Assembly (NCBI RefSeq): GCF_900188325.1
Contig: NZ_FZPD01000001.1
Coordinates: 124,001 to 188,000 of the forward strand
Length of the DNA stretch: 64,000 nt
Origin: Ekhidna lutea
GTDB taxonomy: Bacteria > Bacteroidota > Bacteroidia > Cytophagales > Cyclobacteriaceae
Reading direction: 5' to 3'
Below, piece by piece: positions 40,600 to 51,105 of this stretch (its first letter is position 1; each line of letters starts with the position of its first letter). A program made the translations under genes and the position numbers. The notes under the pieces are model-generated. The model saw only the letters and a program-made list of their open reading frames with translations, made no database searches and was not told the origin of the DNA.

Positions 40600-41871
40600 T
40601 TAAGAAGCGGCTATTTTGGTAATACCCTCCATCAGCACATCCAGTTCTTCAGTTAGGTTATACAGATTCGGTGTGACTCTCACCACCTCTTGGTCCGGTA
40701 AATATCGAATCACTGTGAACACCTTCGTTTTTTCATAAAGTTCGTCAATCACCTTTTTGGTCTCTTTTCCTTCGACTTTGAAGCTGGCAATCGCACAGCT
40801 TCGCGCTGATTCTGATGGAGTAGTAACCATTACATTTGGAATCTCCCTTGCCTTTGCTGTCCAATAGGTTTGGAGATATCGCAAACGTTTTTCTTTTGTC
40901 GATACGGTAATGGTTTCATTGAATGACTGGGCCTCTGGAATAGTCAGTATAGTTGGAACGGAAAGTGTTCCAAAATGTCCCAACTTCATTATGTCATCCT
41001 CTTCTGAACCGCTATCTCCATAAAGTGGCTTTAGGTCTTTGATGCGATCTTTATTGACATATAGAAGGCCTGCACCTAGTGGGTTGCCAAACCATTTGTG
41101 AAGGTTGACACCTACAAAATCAGCACCTAAATCTTTCAGTTTATAATCGACCTGAGCGAAACTATGGGCAGCATCTACAATGACTTCAATTCCCTGAGGT
41201 TTAAATTGATCTGATATTTTCTTAATGGGCATAATCTGTCCGGTCAGATGAATGATATGCGTGCATAAAATACATCTGGTCTTTGGGGTTACCGCCGCAG
41301 TATATTTATCAAGTATTTCCTCATCACTTTTTGGAAGCAGTGGAAGGTTGATTCTTTTTATTGCAATTCCTTTTTGCTTTTCCAGCATTTCAAATGTCTC
41401 AATCATGCTGAAATAGTCCTTTCCGGAAAGGATGACTTCATCACCAGTTTTCCAATCCAGTCCTTGGATCACAATATTGAGAGCTTCCGTCGCATTTCTG
41501 GTAATCAATGCTTCTTCCGGGTCAATCCCGGCAAAGTTTGATAAGCTGCTAACAATAGATTGGTAATCTGCTCCGTAGTTGGTTCTTAGGTATCTGGAGG
41601 AGTTAACATTTACCTGCTTAATATTTTTTAAATATGCCTTTTGTACCGGAAGTGGTTGTACTCCAAAATACCCATTCTCGAGGTTGATAAAGTCTTTTGG
41701 CACATCATAAAAATCCTTTCGGAATTTTTTCCAGAATTTTTCATCAGTAGTCTGATCTGATTGGAAGAAACCTGAATAATCTGCAATGGTGGGGCGATTA
41801 GCTTTAGCCTGAATAAATGGAAGCCCTGCTATCCCGGCGGCCATTCCTTTAATTACTTTTCGACGGTCCAT
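40600..41871 (-). CDS. PLP-dependent aminotransferase class V, exported form
   Basis: The N-terminus 'MDRRKVIKGMAAGIAGLPFI' is a twin-arginine (Tat)-like signal, so the enzyme may be exported folded with its cofactor. The PLP site reads 'VDAAHSFAQVDYKLKDLGAD' (Asp233, His236) and the Schiff-base lysine is Lys259 in 'VGVNLHKWFGNPLGAGLLYV'. The fold resembles isopenicillin N epimerase and cysteine desulfurase-like proteins; the substrate is open. It lies 38 bases after the SRPBCC gene in the operon. Confidence 0.88.
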   Translation of the reverse strand: MDRRKVIKGMAAGIAGLPFIQAKANRPTIADYSGFFQSDQTTDEKFWKKFRKDFYDVPKDFINLENGYFGVQPLPVQKAYLKNIKQVNVNSSRYLRTNYGADYQSIVSSLSNFAGIDPEEALITRNATEALNIVIQGLDWKTGDEVILSGKDYFSMIETFEMLEKQKGIAIKRINLPLLPKSDEEILDKYTAAVTPKTRCILCTHIIHLTGQIMPIKKISDQFKPQGIEVIVDAAHSFAQVDYKLKDLGADFVGVNLHKWFGNPLGAGLLYVNKDRIKDLKPLYGDSGSEEDDIMKLGHFGTLSVPTILTIPEAQSFNETITVSTKEKRLRYLQTYWTAKAREIPNVMVTTPSESARSCAIASFKVEGKETKKVIDELYEKTKVFTVIRYLPDQEVVRVTPNLYNLTEELDVLMEGITKIAAS

Positions 41872-41909
41872 ATCTTCATGTTTGGTGAGGTCATCACCAA
41901 TAAAGATAG

Positions 41910-42395
41910 CTACTTCCCAAACTTCTCCTCCAGCACCTTCACCCGATATTCAAAAATTCCTTTGAGCTGTTTCTTTACCAAAAGTACTTGAGCAAGATGT
42001 CCCAGGAATCCAAATGGCATTTTGTATGAGACCTTATCTGTCATCATTACACCTTGTTCATTTTCTTCAAAATGATGTTCATGGTGCCACATTCGATAAG
42101 GGCCAAATCGTTGTTCGTCCACAAAGAATTTTCCATGCTTTACCTGCGTGATCTCCGTCACCCAGCTGGTTTTAATTCCTGGTAAAGGCGATACCTTATA
42201 ACTAATTATTTGACCTGGATACATTTTGCCAGGCTCTCCGGAGGTAATCTTAAAACCCATCTGTTGAGGTGTGATCTTCTCCAGATTTTTTGGTGATGAA
42301 AAAAATTCCCAGGCCTCAGACAACCCAATTGGAAGTTGCTGCATTACTGTTAATGTATAGATACCGGAATGCTTTTTGATTTCAATCATTACCAA
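41910..42395 (-). CDS. SRPBCC-family (START-like) ligand-binding protein
   Basis: The 161-residue protein has a coenzyme Q-binding/START-like fold: 'LPIGLSEAWEFFSSPKNLEK' and 'YKMPFGFLGHLAQVLLVKKQ' are typical of bacterial SRPBCC proteins. The cavity would bind a hydrophobic ligand. It is the first gene of the operon that runs to the MFS gene at 36955, 77 bases from the divergent gene at 42472. Confidence 0.85.
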   Translation of the reverse strand: MVMIEIKKHSGIYTLTVMQQLPIGLSEAWEFFSSPKNLEKITPQQMGFKITSGEPGKMYPGQIISYKVSPLPGIKTSWVTEITQVKHGKFFVDEQRFGPYRMWHHEHHFEENEQGVMMTDKVSYKMPFGFLGHLAQVLLVKKQLKGIFEYRVKVLEEKFGK

Positions 42396-42471
42396 TTAAC
42401 CTGCTTTTGCATAAAATGTTAAATAATCCTAAATCAAAAATTCGCATTTATTAATCAATGATATTTGATTC

Positions 42472-43251
42472 TTGAAATTTCTGATGACCATATCGCTGAT
42501 CCTCATTGGGGTTGCTGTGCAGGCGCAGCGTACATACGTCTATGGAGTGGTTCGTGATAGTTTGAGTGGTGACGAAATGATTGGTGTGCACGTAAGAAAC
42601 ATAGATGCCGGCAGCTTGACATCCACCAATGAGGAAGGAAAGTTTAGGATTCCCTCACAAATAGGTGATACACTGGTCTTCTCAAGTGTAGGTCATACCA
42701 CGCTTGCCTGGATTGCAGATTCCACCTGGTTTAAGGAGGAAGAAATCGAATTCTTACTTCCGGTTAATACAATCTACCTGGATGAAGTGGTCGTAGGGGA
42801 ATTTCCTGAATATGAGCGGTTCAAAGAATTGATCATTCAAGAGCAACCGAAAGACACCACATTCAAAATATTTGGTGTACCCGAAGTGGTGATGGATCCT
42901 TATCCTGTCCTTGAAAAAAACGAATACCTACACCCGGCTTTTGTGTTTTTTCATCCGGTCTCAGCTCTTCACCATTCTTTTAGCAAAAAGGAAAAAGAGA
43001 AACGAAAGATGCAGCAGATCATGAAACGCCAGCATATTACTACAAAAGCTAATCTCAAATTTACACGTGATTGGGTGGCAGAAAACACGAAACTGGAAGG
43101 TGACAAACTCACCAGCTTCATTGAATATTGTGATTTCTCAATAGACTATCTCGCCAGTGCCACTGTCTTCGATATTCATCAGCGGATGATGGCATTGCTA
43201 CCTGACTTTTTGGAGGAGTATAAGGAGAAGGAGAGGTTTCGGGAGGGGTAA
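42472..43251 (+). CDS. Secreted protein with carboxypeptidase-like regulatory domain
   Basis: Residues 20-100 form a carboxypeptidase D regulatory-like domain ('VYGVVRDSLSGDEMIGVHV', 'TSTNEEGKFRIPSQIGDTLV'), followed by a helical C-terminal part of about 150 residues ('HHSFSKKEKEKRKMQQIMKR'). The start is a TTG at 42472 giving a lysine-containing signal peptide 'MKFLMTISLILIGV'; the internal ATG at 42484 gives a weaker one. In Bacteroidota this domain often sits at the N-terminus of TonB-dependent receptors; here no receptor follows. Function unknown. Confidence 0.8.
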   Translation: MKFLMTISLILIGVAVQAQRTYVYGVVRDSLSGDEMIGVHVRNIDAGSLTSTNEEGKFRIPSQIGDTLVFSSVGHTTLAWIADSTWFKEEEIEFLLPVNTIYLDEVVVGEFPEYERFKELIIQEQPKDTTFKIFGVPEVVMDPYPVLEKNEYLHPAFVFFHPVSALHHSFSKKEKEKRKMQQIMKRQHITTKANLKFTRDWVAENTKLEGDKLTSFIEYCDFSIDYLASATVFDIHQRMMALLPDFLEEYKEKERFREG

Positions 43252-43265
43252 TCAAAATTATTTTT

Positions 43266-43445
43266 AAGAGGGGCTACTCAGCCTAATGGAAGTGACGGTG
43301 CTCTGTACTAGCGTCACCTCGAAGAAGGCACGACTGAGGGGTCTCCTTGATTTGGAGCAATAAATGGGGAGATTTCTCCCTCCTCAATATTCATCCCAAA
43401 ATTTATCAGGACTTCTCCCTCGTACCTCGGTTCGAAGTGACGGTT
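43266..43445. repeat. Long flanking repeat, left copy
   Basis: The block AGTGACGGTGCTCTG...GCGTCACCTCGAAG, then CTCCTTGATTTGGAGCAATA and GGGGAGATTTCTCCCTCC, ending TTCGAAGTGACGGT, recurs at 43774-44000 in the same orientation. It includes the inner pair GTGACG/CGTCAC. The right copy has about 40 extra bases. Confidence 0.85.
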
Positions 43446-43463
43446 CTAATTATATTTAGCTTG

Positions 43464-43756
43464 ATGGAAAAAGGAGGTGCTGTTTATATTATGACAAACC
43501 AACATCATACTGTTTTCTACACTGGTGTTACTTCCGAATTGATTCCTCGTGTATATGAGCACAAAACCAAACTCTACCCCAAAGCTTCACTGCAAAATAC
43601 AACATTGATAAGTTGGTCTATTTTGAGGGATTCCATTCTATAGAAGAAGCTATTGATCGTGAGAAACAGGTTAAAAAGTATCGAAGAGAAAAGAAGATTA
43701 ATCTCATTGAGAGTATAAATCCTGAATGGAAAGATTTGTATGATGACCTTGAATAG
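43464..43756 (+). pseudogene. Frameshifted GIY-YIG nuclease-like gene
   Basis: The reading starts 'MEKGGAVYIMTN' and continues 'VFYTGVTSELIPRVYEHK', the GIY-YIG first and second motif region of small URI-type nucleases. Near 43583 the frame breaks: after 'YPKAS' the expected FTAKYN continues one frame over as 'KYNIDKLVYFEGFHSIEEAI', then 'REKQVKKYRREKKINLI' and 'NPEWKDLYDDLE' before a TAG. The span of 293 bases is not a multiple of three, consistent with loss of one base in a homologous gene of about 97 codons. Two long direct repeats flank it. The loss could also be a sequencing error. Confidence 0.8.
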
Positions 43757-43773
43757 CTATTGGTAAATCATAG

Positions 43774-44000
43774 AAGAGGGGACTTCTCACCTTAATGGAT
43801 TCGAAGTGACGGTGCTCTGGTACTAACGTCACCTCGAAGAAGGCACGACTGAGAGGTCTCCTTGATTTGGAGCAATAAATGGGGAGATTTCTCCCTCCTT
43901 CGTCGGTTCGAAATGACGAACGAAAAAAGAAGTCTCATCAATATTCAGCCCAATCTATCAGAAGGGGACTTCTCCTTCGTACCTCAGTTCGAAGTGACGG
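43774..44000. repeat. Long flanking repeat, right copy
   Basis: This copy matches 43266-43445 over most of its length, with an extra TTCGTCGGTTCGAAATGACG block. The end GAAGTGACGG sits directly before the stop codon of the DUF3089 gene (44001-44003 read on the minus strand), so the element abuts a gene end. Confidence 0.85.
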
Positions 44001-45074
44001 TCAATCCAAATATTCTTTCTCTCTCAAATACGTCTCCACACGCTCTGCTACATTTTCCCGGATATTCATATAAAAGAGGTTGTAATCCACAATGTGATAG
44101 CGTTTCCAGTTGATCAGGAAGTTTCCAAAAAACTTGGGCTTATTGATCCAGAGCATGCCATCCTTGTTTTGAGCGTCAGAAAGCCCCGTTCTTATCTTTT
44201 TGAAATTCTTCAAAATCCCTCCCTGGTTTGCTCCCCAGGAAACATAGGCAGTGTCTGTCGTCCAACTCAAAGGATTCACATTTAGTGCATCTGCATACCA
44301 AAAGTCATGGTTAGGCGGGTAGTAGTCACGTGCATATGTATTCCATGTCAACCAACAACCTATTTCAGTAGGATTATCGCATATTGGAATGTTGCTAAAA
44401 GTTCCTTTATCCATAGGCATACCTACAATGTAAGCGGCTACCAATTGCTCCATTAAAGGCTTGTTTTCAAAGAATTCACTCAGCAGCTTTGTCGCATGGT
44501 TAGTTCCCTGACTATGTGATGCAATTATAATCGGCCTGCCTTGATTCCAGTTATCAAGGTAATATTCAAATGCCCTTTTCACATCTGTATAAGCAAACTC
44601 TAACGCTTCAACCTTTAAAGGCAGGTTACCCATACTGTAAATGCCAATGTGTGCCTGCCGATAAAGTGGTGAATAAACTTTTGCTGAACCATTGAACACG
44701 CTCGCTTGATATTTGATTGTTGAGTTTGCTATTTCCTTGTTCAGCTTCTCATCATTTACATCAGCAAACCAAGGGTGCTCTTTGTCCTGTTTTTTGGAAT
44801 AGATGGTAGGATAAATGAAGAAAACATCTACAGCAGCATTTGCCTGATATTCTTTAAGCTCACCTTTTCCTGGTACTTCATCGGCCATATCCTTAACTTC
44901 CGGATGGGCAATCCAGTATTTCATCTCTGAATAGTCGGGTACTGGTGGGACAAGCGATAAATCCTCTATTGTGTATTTGGTTTTAAATGTATTCTTAGAC
45001 TGAGAATAGCCTCTTTGCGACAAAAACATGCAAAAGCAAACAAGAAATCCTTTATAGATTATTCTTATAGCCAT
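44001..45074 (-). CDS. Exported DUF3089 alpha/beta-hydrolase-like protein
   Basis: A signal peptide (residues 1-25, ending RGYSQ) is followed by the DUF3089 domain: 'DVFFIYPTIYSKKQ', 'YQASVFNGSAKVYSPLYRQA' and the nucleophile-like 'PIIIASHSQGTNHATKLLSE'. The S-x-x-x-G motif around HSQG gives a plausible catalytic serine. The C-terminal 'DYNLFYMNIRENVAERVET' is a typical terminal helix. Likely a periplasmic esterase or peptidase-like enzyme of unknown substrate. It is divergent from katG across 65 bases. Confidence 0.9.
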   Translation of the reverse strand: MAIRIIYKGFLVCFCMFLSQRGYSQSKNTFKTKYTIEDLSLVPPVPDYSEMKYWIAHPEVKDMADEVPGKGELKEYQANAAVDVFFIYPTIYSKKQDKEHPWFADVNDEKLNKEIANSTIKYQASVFNGSAKVYSPLYRQAHIGIYSMGNLPLKVEALEFAYTDVKRAFEYYLDNWNQGRPIIIASHSQGTNHATKLLSEFFENKPLMEQLVAAYIVGMPMDKGTFSNIPICDNPTEIGCWLTWNTYARDYYPPNHDFWYADALNVNPLSWTTDTAYVSWGANQGGILKNFKKIRTGLSDAQNKDGMLWINKPKFFGNFLINWKRYHIVDYNLFYMNIRENVAERVETYLREKEYLD

Positions 45075-45118
45075 ATAAAATTTATAAATTATGATAATAA
45101 TAGATTTACTCTAGTTAA

Positions 45119-47314
<2,196 letters not shown>

Positions 47315-47326
47315 GAACCAGCTAGG

Positions 47327-47356
47327 GAGCCCGATTGTATCGGGCTCTTTTTTTTA
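47327..47356 (+). terminator. Rho-independent terminator of katG
   Basis: A 9-bp stem (GAGCCCGAT/ATCGGGCTC) with a TGT loop is followed by a run of nine T. Confidence 0.95.
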
Positions 47357-47393
47357 TCCAAATTGAGCGTATATTAATGGAAGCTATAGCGAT

Positions 47394-47909
47394 ATGCTAC
47401 ACTACATTCACATACAGGGAAAAGAAGCTCCGCCTTTCTATTTCAGAGATAAGACAGCTCAAAATTTTAAGTCTGTCGTCCAGTCATTGGGTGATGGTTC
47501 TTCGCTCGTGATTTCCTCCTTGTATCGTACCGATGTGCTATACACCTCAACTAAGGACCTCTCCGAAATCATCCTAAAACTATGGTCACTTCAGGAAGAT
47601 AACTTTGAGCCATCCAGACTAACTTTTGTCAGCGGACGAGATAATGCGCTAGAGTTGTTCTTCACCTCCCTTGTTTCTTTTAGCAGTGCTTCCAAATGGT
47701 ATGAAATTTATTTGGAGGAGTTCAGGCATGCCTGTTCCCTTGACAGAAACAATCCTATCCTAAAAGATTTGAAGCTGTGCGAGCAGTATCTTCAGGCCTC
47801 TCATCAGACCATCCCCAGACCCATTGCCGGGAATGACACTCAAGATTTACTCCCAAGAAGGGAAGTCTTCGATGACCTGGTCAAACACATCAACGATTTT
47901 CTGAATTGA
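47394..47909 (+). CDS. Hypothetical cytoplasmic protein (171 aa)
   Basis: I do not recognise the family. The soluble protein has an N-terminal beta-rich stretch ('LHYIHIQGKEAPPFYFRDKT') and a C-terminal helical half ('KWYEIYLEEFRHACSLDRNN', 'VFDDLVKHINDFLN'). No signal peptide, no membrane helix and no motif of a known enzyme is seen. It is isolated between the katG terminator and the TonB gene. Codon use looks normal. Confidence 0.5.
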   Translation: MLHYIHIQGKEAPPFYFRDKTAQNFKSVVQSLGDGSSLVISSLYRTDVLYTSTKDLSEIILKLWSLQEDNFEPSRLTFVSGRDNALELFFTSLVSFSSASKWYEIYLEEFRHACSLDRNNPILKDLKLCEQYLQASHQTIPRPIAGNDTQDLLPRREVFDDLVKHINDFLN

Positions 47910-47998
47910 CATTGAGCAAAAAATAAAACAGTTCATTATTCAATTCCTCCCTTGAGGCCGATCCGAGGCATTGTAGAATGGGTAGGTGTTAACATGTA

Positions 47999-48028
47999 AT
48001 ACACCCCTGTAATCCCCTCAAGGGGATA
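47999..48028. repeat. Short CCCCTGTAATCCCCTCAAGGGG repeat
   Basis: ACACCCCTGTAATCCCC followed by TCAAGGGGAT is nearly identical to the first part of the element at 51994-52050 and related to 6143-6172. It lies between the hypothetical gene and the TonB gene. Confidence 0.65.
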
Positions 48029-48113
48029 ATCCATTTTAACTAAGTCGGCATTCAGGCACGATTCATGCTTTTATTTCGATCTAATGATTGAAAACCTTAT
48101 AAATCCTTGAATC

Positions 48114-48803
48114 ATGGAACTGAAGAAAAACAAAAAGTATGAGCTAGAGTCAAAAAGACCTATGTTCTTTGGTATTGGAATGATTGTTTCGCTATCTCTT
48201 ACGCTAGTGGCCTTTGAATGGAGGTCTCCTATTGACCCTGTGGTAGAAACGACACCTGTCATTGAAGAACCCTGGTATGTGTTGGAGGAGCCAAAGGTTA
48301 CCAAACAAGAGATTCCAGAACTTCCAAAGCCAAAAGTTAAAAAGCAGGTAATTTCAGCCGCTGTTGAAATCAAAGAGGTTGAAAAACTAACGAAAGCAAT
48401 TGAGCAAGATAAACTTGAAATAGATGTTCAGCGTGCAATTGATGATGCTGTCAGTAGCGAACCGTTAAAAATTGAAGTGATCGACGATACACCTTTTGAT
48501 GTAGTTGAGGAAATGCCTGAGTTTCCTGGTGGAGATGCGGCACTTTTAGGCTTCATCGCAAAAAACATCAAATACCCCAAAGCTGCCCAGCGCATTGGTG
48601 TTGAGGGGAGGGTGACTTTAGCATTCGTAATAGATGAAAGCGGAGCAATCACCAACATTGAAGTAATAAGGGGCATTGGTGCCGGATGTGATGAAGAAGC
48701 TATCAGGGTTTTAAAGCTATTACCAAACTATAGTCCCGGTAAGCAAAGAGGAGTCCCGGTTAAGGTAAGAATGCGGCTTCCGGTAAACTTTCAGCTCCAG
48801 TAA
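48114..48803 (+). CDS. Energy transducer TonB
   Basis: The 229-residue protein has a short cytoplasmic N-terminus, a transmembrane helix at about residues 17-36, a proline/lysine-rich linker ('PELPKPKVKKQVISAAVEI'), and the TonB C-terminal domain over residues 135-229 ('FPGGDAALLGFIAKNIKYPK', 'VEGRVTLAFVIDESGAIT', 'LKLLPNYSPGKQRGVPVKVR'). It links inner-membrane proton-motive force to outer-membrane receptors. ExbB and ExbD are not adjacent. Its stop is followed directly by the LemA stop. Confidence 0.93.
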   Translation: MELKKNKKYELESKRPMFFGIGMIVSLSLTLVAFEWRSPIDPVVETTPVIEEPWYVLEEPKVTKQEIPELPKPKVKKQVISAAVEIKEVEKLTKAIEQDKLEIDVQRAIDDAVSSEPLKIEVIDDTPFDVVEEMPEFPGGDAALLGFIAKNIKYPKAAQRIGVEGRVTLAFVIDESGAITNIEVIRGIGAGCDEEAIRVLKLLPNYSPGKQRGVPVKVRMRLPVNFQLQ

Positions 48804-49394
48804 TCAAAACGCTACCGTTGGGGCGTTCTCCGCTCCTTCGGTTGCCTCATAGAGTGGCTTTCTTTCAAAACCAAACATGCCAGCAAGCATGGTGTTTGGA
48901 AACTTCCTAATGTAGGTGTTATAAGCTTTAGTTTTCTCATTGAATCGCGTTCTGGCCACAGAAATCCGATTCTCGGTTCCTTCTAGCTGGGCTTGAAGCT
49001 CAAGAAAATTCTGATTGGATTTTAAATCAGGATATCGCTCAACAGTAACAAGCAACCTGGAAAGCGCGGAGTTTAACTGTCCCTGTGCATTGGCAAAATT
49101 TTGAAGTGCTTCCTGATTGAGATTCGAAGGGTCGATTTGAATGCTCGATGCTTTTGCTCTGGCCTCTGTCACTTGAGTCAGCACTTCTCTTTCTTGTTCT
49201 GCAAAACCCTTTACAGTATTCACAAGGTTGGGAATAAGGTCGTATCTCCGCTGATACTGAGTTTCAACATTGGCCCATTCGGTATTAACTTCTTCATCCA
49301 TAGTCACCATGCTGTTATACTTCCCGGCGAAAAAATTGTATCCAAGAAAAACAACGACTACAATAATCAGTATGGTAATTACTCGCTTGCTCAT
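48804..49394 (-). CDS. LemA family protein
   Basis: The 196-residue protein begins with an N-terminal membrane helix (residues 5-23) and then the characteristic helical region: 'YNSMVTMDEEVNTEWANVET', 'QYQRRYDLIPNLVNTVKGFA', 'ERYPDLKSNQNFLELQAQLE' and 'RFNEKTKAYNTYIRKFPNTM'. LemA proteins are inner-membrane coiled-coil-like proteins of unknown role that often occur with TPM-domain proteins, as here with the divergently placed genes at 49464 and 50367. Confidence 0.96.
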   Translation of the reverse strand: MSKRVITILIIVVVVFLGYNFFAGKYNSMVTMDEEVNTEWANVETQYQRRYDLIPNLVNTVKGFAEQEREVLTQVTEARAKASSIQIDPSNLNQEALQNFANAQGQLNSALSRLLVTVERYPDLKSNQNFLELQAQLEGTENRISVARTRFNEKTKAYNTYIRKFPNTMLAGMFGFERKPLYEATEGAENAPTVAF

Positions 49395-49463
49395 AGGTTT
49401 TATTTAATATTCAAAGCTCAAGGCTCTCGTAGAATTTATATTTTCCTTATTTTCATCGAAGAT

Positions 49464-50363
49464 ATGAAATCATACCTAAAATCAATAGTCATTCTGCTTG
49501 TCGCAATAGTAGCCATTAGCCATTTGAAAGCGCAAGACCAGCAGGAAGTTCCAACACTTACTGAACGAGTTACAGATCAGGCAAACATATTGTCACCAAA
49601 CGAAGTGGCATATCTGACCAATCAACTGAAAGATTTGGAGGAAAGGAAGGGCAGTCAGCTAGCCATCCTGACTGTATCTAGCACTAAACCGGAGACGATA
49701 GAACAATATTCTATTCGGGTGGTGGACCAGTGGAAACTTGGGCGTGAAGATGTTGATGATGGAGTGTTGTTAATCATTGCAAAAAATGACCGGAAGCTGC
49801 GAATTGAGGTGGGGTATGGACTGGAAGGTGCGATCCCGGATGCTTACGCAAAGCGTATCATCTCAAATATTATTGTTCCGCATTTCAGAGATGGTGATTA
49901 CTACCTTGGAATTGAAGAAGGAGTTGAAGCTATCATTGGATTAATTGATGGTGAGGAATTACCACAAGTGACATCATCAGGTAGCAAGAGAAGTAGCAAT
50001 GATGATCAATACTCTTTCTTTCTTTTCATAGGAATTGTAGCATGCATTTTTGTTGTGTTTATTATCAAAGGTTTACTTGGTAAAAAAGTAGGTAATCTGA
50101 AGAGCAATCTCATCATGGTTTCGATTGTATTTATCGTGATGTGGATTCTAGTAAGTTTTGGTGCTGCTATTTTTTCATCCTTTTTAGCACTTGTATTTCT
50201 AAACGGGGTTGGTTCCGGTGGAGGTGGCAGACGTGGAGGCGGATATTATGGGGGTTATGTAGGTGGTTCTTCCGGCTGGGGCGGAGGAGGAGGTTTCAGT
50301 GGTGGCGGGTTCTCCGGTGGAGGCGGAGGATTTGGTGGCGGTGGCGCATCCGGAGGCTGGTAA
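49464..50363 (+). CDS. TPM-domain protein with Gly-rich tail (YgcG-like)
   Basis: The start at 49464 ('MKSYLKSIVILLVAIVAI') has a signal peptide and follows a 69-base gap from the divergent LemA gene; an in-frame ORF extension to 49101 runs antisense through LemA and was rejected. The TPM domain (about residues 35-170) shows 'TERVTDQANILSPNEVAYLT', 'GSQLAILTVSSTKPETIEQY', 'DDGVLLIIAKNDRKLRIEVG'. Two transmembrane helices follow, then a glycine-rich tail (about residues 255-299). The family protects or assembles envelope proteins; the glycine tail may be a surface or binding segment. Confidence 0.9.
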   Translation: MKSYLKSIVILLVAIVAISHLKAQDQQEVPTLTERVTDQANILSPNEVAYLTNQLKDLEERKGSQLAILTVSSTKPETIEQYSIRVVDQWKLGREDVDDGVLLIIAKNDRKLRIEVGYGLEGAIPDAYAKRIISNIIVPHFRDGDYYLGIEEGVEAIIGLIDGEELPQVTSSGSKRSSNDDQYSFFLFIGIVACIFVVFIIKGLLGKKVGNLKSNLIMVSIVFIVMWILVSFGAAIFSSFLALVFLNGVGSGGGGRRGGGYYGGYVGGSSGWGGGGGFSGGGFSGGGGGFGGGGASGGW

Positions 50364-50366
50364 AAT

Positions 50367-51023
50367 TTGAAGCATATGAAAAAATATATTTTCACAGAAG
50401 AAGAAAAGCATCAAGTCAAGGAGGCTGTTAAAGCACTCGAAAAAGAGTCTTGCGGTGAGATTGTCCCTTTTTTCACGAGAAAAAGTGATGATTATGCTGA
50501 AGTATCCTGGCATCTCTCAGCAATCCTTGGAATTTCGGGATTTGGGATTATTGCGCTGCTCTCCTATACATGGATGCTTCCTGCTTTATCCTTTCTTGAG
50601 GTATTTATCGTAATTCTTGGATTAATGGCTATTGGATATTTTCTCCCGATTCTATTTCCAATCCTTAAAAGAATTCTTGTTTCTGAGGAAAGAGCCATGG
50701 AGATGATATCTCTCCGTGCGAAAGAAGCATTCATCAATGAAAAAGTGTATGATACCAAAGAACGAGTTGGTATTTTGATTTATATAAGCAGGCTCGAGCA
50801 TGTGGTCTTGGTCATGGGGGATGAAGGAATCAATGCCAAGGTTGACAAAGAAGACTGGGAGAAAGTAGTCACTCTTATTACCGATGGTTTAAGACAAAAT
50901 AAAATAGGAGATGGGCTGGTGAGTGGAATCAACCACTGCAAGGACTTGCTCTTGAACAATGGTTTTATTCGAAAAGACTCTGATACCAACGAGCTGTCTG
51001 ACGAACTAAGAATCAAAGATTAA
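50367..51023 (+). CDS. TPM-domain membrane protein
   Basis: The 218-residue protein has a TPM-like N-terminal part ('FTEEEKHQVKEAVKALEKES', 'CGEIVPFFTRKSDDYAEVSW'), two transmembrane helices (about residues 50-69 and 72-92) and a C-terminal soluble domain ('RLEHVVLVMGDEGINAKVDK'). It is three bases after the preceding TPM gene, so both belong to the same operon and pair with LemA. The start may be the ATG at 50367 or the one at 50376; both are plausible. Confidence 0.88.
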   Translation: MKHMKKYIFTEEEKHQVKEAVKALEKESCGEIVPFFTRKSDDYAEVSWHLSAILGISGFGIIALLSYTWMLPALSFLEVFIVILGLMAIGYFLPILFPILKRILVSEERAMEMISLRAKEAFINEKVYDTKERVGILIYISRLEHVVLVMGDEGINAKVDKEDWEKVVTLITDGLRQNKIGDGLVSGINHCKDLLLNNGFIRKDSDTNELSDELRIKD

Positions 51024-51105
51024 GGCATCAGCAAGTTTGTTTTACCGGAACAGTCTGTAGCTGATTCCTGTTTACCTTTATACAAACTTAAAAACCTAAA
51101 GAACG

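Larger units (their letters stand above)
43252..44000. other. Repeat/GIY-YIG region without intact genes
   Basis: About 750 bases carry two near-identical long repeats (43266-43445 and 43774-44000) flanking a frameshifted nuclease gene. Longer ORFs spanning the repeats (from 43347 and 43862) translate repeat sequence and are not genes. Nothing else is seen. Confidence 0.7.

Noticed and set aside
43347-43643. 98-residue ORF across the left repeat and the nuclease start
   Set aside because: Its first half is translated repeat sequence, and the same reading occurs at 43862; the true nuclease start is 43464.
43862-44113. 83-residue ORF in the right repeat
   Set aside because: It copies the same repeat translation and runs into the antisense of the DUF3089 gene.
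49101-49463. Long in-frame extension of the TPM-domain gene
   Set aside because: It runs antisense through LemA and reads as random composition; the signal peptide starts at 49464.
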